Assembly: GCA_937904325.1 (NCBI GenBank)
Contig: CALGTK010000441.1
Location: 1 to 32,361, forward strand
Source of the DNA: an uncultured Planctomyces sp.
GTDB lineage: Bacteria; Planctomycetota; Planctomycetia; Planctomycetales; Planctomycetaceae
Direction of reading: 5' to 3'
Length of the DNA: 32,361 bases
Shown: piece by piece, positions 31,372 through 32,361 of the stretch
How the letters are laid out: each line of letters starts with the position of its first letter
Numbering within the stretch: the stretch's first letter is position 1
Notes under the pieces: generated by a model
Seen by the model: only the letters and a program-made list of their open reading frames with translations
Told to the model about the DNA's origin: nothing
Databases searched by the model: none
Translations under genes and position numbers: made by a program

Positions 31372-32361
31372 CGAAACCGGAAAGTCTGCCGGAAGAATCT
31401 CAGCAGACGCTGCCCGGTGGATTGCGGCTGCGATCGAATCTTCGCCAATCCGGTCGCTCGTACGATGAGTTGCGAGGCGACCGGGTCGAGGCGGACTCGT
31501 GCCTGGTAAGCAGTGGCCAATGGGCGTGGTACTCCGTCGGCGTCAAGACGCGTTGGGAATTCATCATGTTCGATCAACGCTCGCGGCGCCACGTCGAGGT
31601 CAATTTCCGCGATGTCGACAATTTCGCCTGTCACAATTTCTTCCGGGACGTGGTCGATCATTAACTCTACTTTTTGACCGGGAACAACAAACTCAACGTC
31701 TCCCTGGTCAACGGCAATGATCGCTTCAAACTGGCCCGGTTGTCCGATCAGGCAGAATTTCGTGCCAGTGGCAAGCGTTGTTCCAAGGTTTTCCTCGTCG
31801 AGCGGAGAACCGCTCCAGTGAGGTAGTTCTGTCGACTCCGTTGTCTGTTCTTTCGAGATAGTAATCGCTTCCGGTGGGATGACGACTCCGGCAATCGGCG
31901 CTCGCAGTGTCAACCGCTCGCGATCAGCGACTCGATGCTGCAGCTCGTCATTCTTTTCGTGAAGACGTTCCCGCGTGACCGGAATCAGAGCGTCCACCGT
32001 GTCGCCATCACGCAGTCGGCGACTATCGAAGTTTTCGAGTCGCTGTTCGAGCAAGGCAATCTCGCCTTCAAGTTTTACGATCGCGCTGTCGAGTGAGCGG
32101 CTCTGAAAAGTGGCAAGTTTATCGTCTTCCGCGACCGCGGTGCCCGGCGAGACAGCCCACAACAAAGTCGCTTCCTGATGCACAAACACGCTTCGTGCTT
32201 TTTCTGGACGGATGACAGCAGGACTTCTGACCGAGAAGGGAAAGGGGAGCATCAGGCCGCCAACGAACAGGCCGAAGACGAACAGTGTCCGAATTCGGAA
32301 TCGCGACCAGTTCACAGTACGGCTCCAGAATGGACTGGTCAGCAGATTAATCAGGCTGATC
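31368..32361 (-). CDS. HlyD-like membrane-fusion protein, probably C-terminal part of an M50-HlyD protein
   Basis: The frame is open through the right window edge, so the N-terminus is missing; GTG 32315 is only an internal possibility. A membrane segment (RTLFVFGLFVGGLMLPFPF) is followed by a split lipoyl/barrel-sandwich domain (SPAVIRPEKARSVFVHQEAT ... LRAPIAGVVIPPE), a coiled coil between them (LEGEIALLEQRLENF), and a beta-barrel part (FVVPGQKVELMIDH). I recall this layout from planctomycete proteins joining a site-2 M50 protease region to a HlyD-like periplasmic domain; the protease part would lie outside the window. A stand-alone efflux adaptor is the alternative. Confidence 0.78.
   Translation of the reverse strand, partial: ISLINLLTSPFWSRTVNWSRFRIRTLFVFGLFVGGLMLPFPFSVRSPAVIRPEKARSVFVHQEATLLWAVSPGTAVAEDDKLATFQSRSLDSAIVKLEGEIALLEQRLENFDSRRLRDGDTVDALIPVTRERLHEKNDELQHRVADRERLTLRAPIAGVVIPPEAITISKEQTTESTELPHWSGSPLDEENLGTTLATGTKFCLIGQPGQFEAIIAVDQGDVEFVVPGQKVELMIDHVPEEIVTGEIVDIAEIDLDVAPRALIEHDEFPTRLDADGVPRPLATAYQARVRLDPVASQLIVRATGLAKIRSQPQSTGQRLLRFFRQTFRFR

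Noticed and set aside
1-32361. CRISPR arrays, prophage or defence systems
   Set aside because: No regularly spaced repeats, integrase, capsid, restriction or toxin-antitoxin genes were recognised in any frame.

Overview
This window looks like chromosomal DNA of a planctomycete (phylum Planctomycetota). That is inferred from gene content, not from an rRNA gene: a Cys-rich BBP2-type porin, a large BatA/VWA membrane protein, a Tat-exported Gfo/Idh/MocA oxidoreductase beside a secreted formylglycine-generating-enzyme-like (SUMF1) protein, a HlyD-like protein of the kind often fused to an M50 protease, and loosely packed genes with sizeable spacers. No rRNA, tRNA or CRISPR array was found.

Layout. 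(1) 1-832: 5' part of a porin gene on the minus strand, cut by the window edge, followed by a poorly coding spacer. (2) 1402-4947, minus: trxB, an M24 Xaa-Pro peptidase and bioF, closed by a stem-loop terminator. (3) 5264-7502, plus: sufE, a decayed small membrane-protein gene and sufS. SufE and SufS form the sulfur-mobilising pair for Fe-S cluster assembly; sufS as written is frameshifted at a run of nine A. (4) 7504-13274, minus: rplY, pth, rpsF, ssb, rplI, a terminator, dnaB and rlmN, an information-processing cluster. (5) 13275-14790: gene-poor, with an unexplained structured inverted repeat and a heavily mutated IS630-type transposase remnant. (6) 14791-17133, minus: BatA/VWA membrane protein. 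(7) 17482-21147, plus: a 1221-residue GlnE with two GlnD-like ACT-type segments between its nucleotidyltransferase halves, the most unusual gene here. (8) 21250-24397: two small ORFs, a secreted protein whose ribosome site lies in a perfect hairpin, and moaE-moaA for molybdopterin synthesis. (9) 24562-27023, minus: SUMF1-like protein and Tat-signal oxidoreductase, a likely pair. (10) 27138-28612: apbE (plus) and csrA (minus) converging on a strong stem-loop. (11) 29272-32361: a cytoplasmic Gfo/Idh/MocA oxidoreductase, an RNase Z-like metallo-beta-lactamase protein and, converging on it, the 3' part of a HlyD-like gene.

Recurring themes are gene decay (three clear broken reading frames and one possible) and post-transcriptional signals: CsrA with a GGA-rich leader, a hairpin hiding a ribosome site, and palindromes spanning the stop codons of two convergent gene pairs. 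All family assignments come from reading motifs by eye; no database search was possible.
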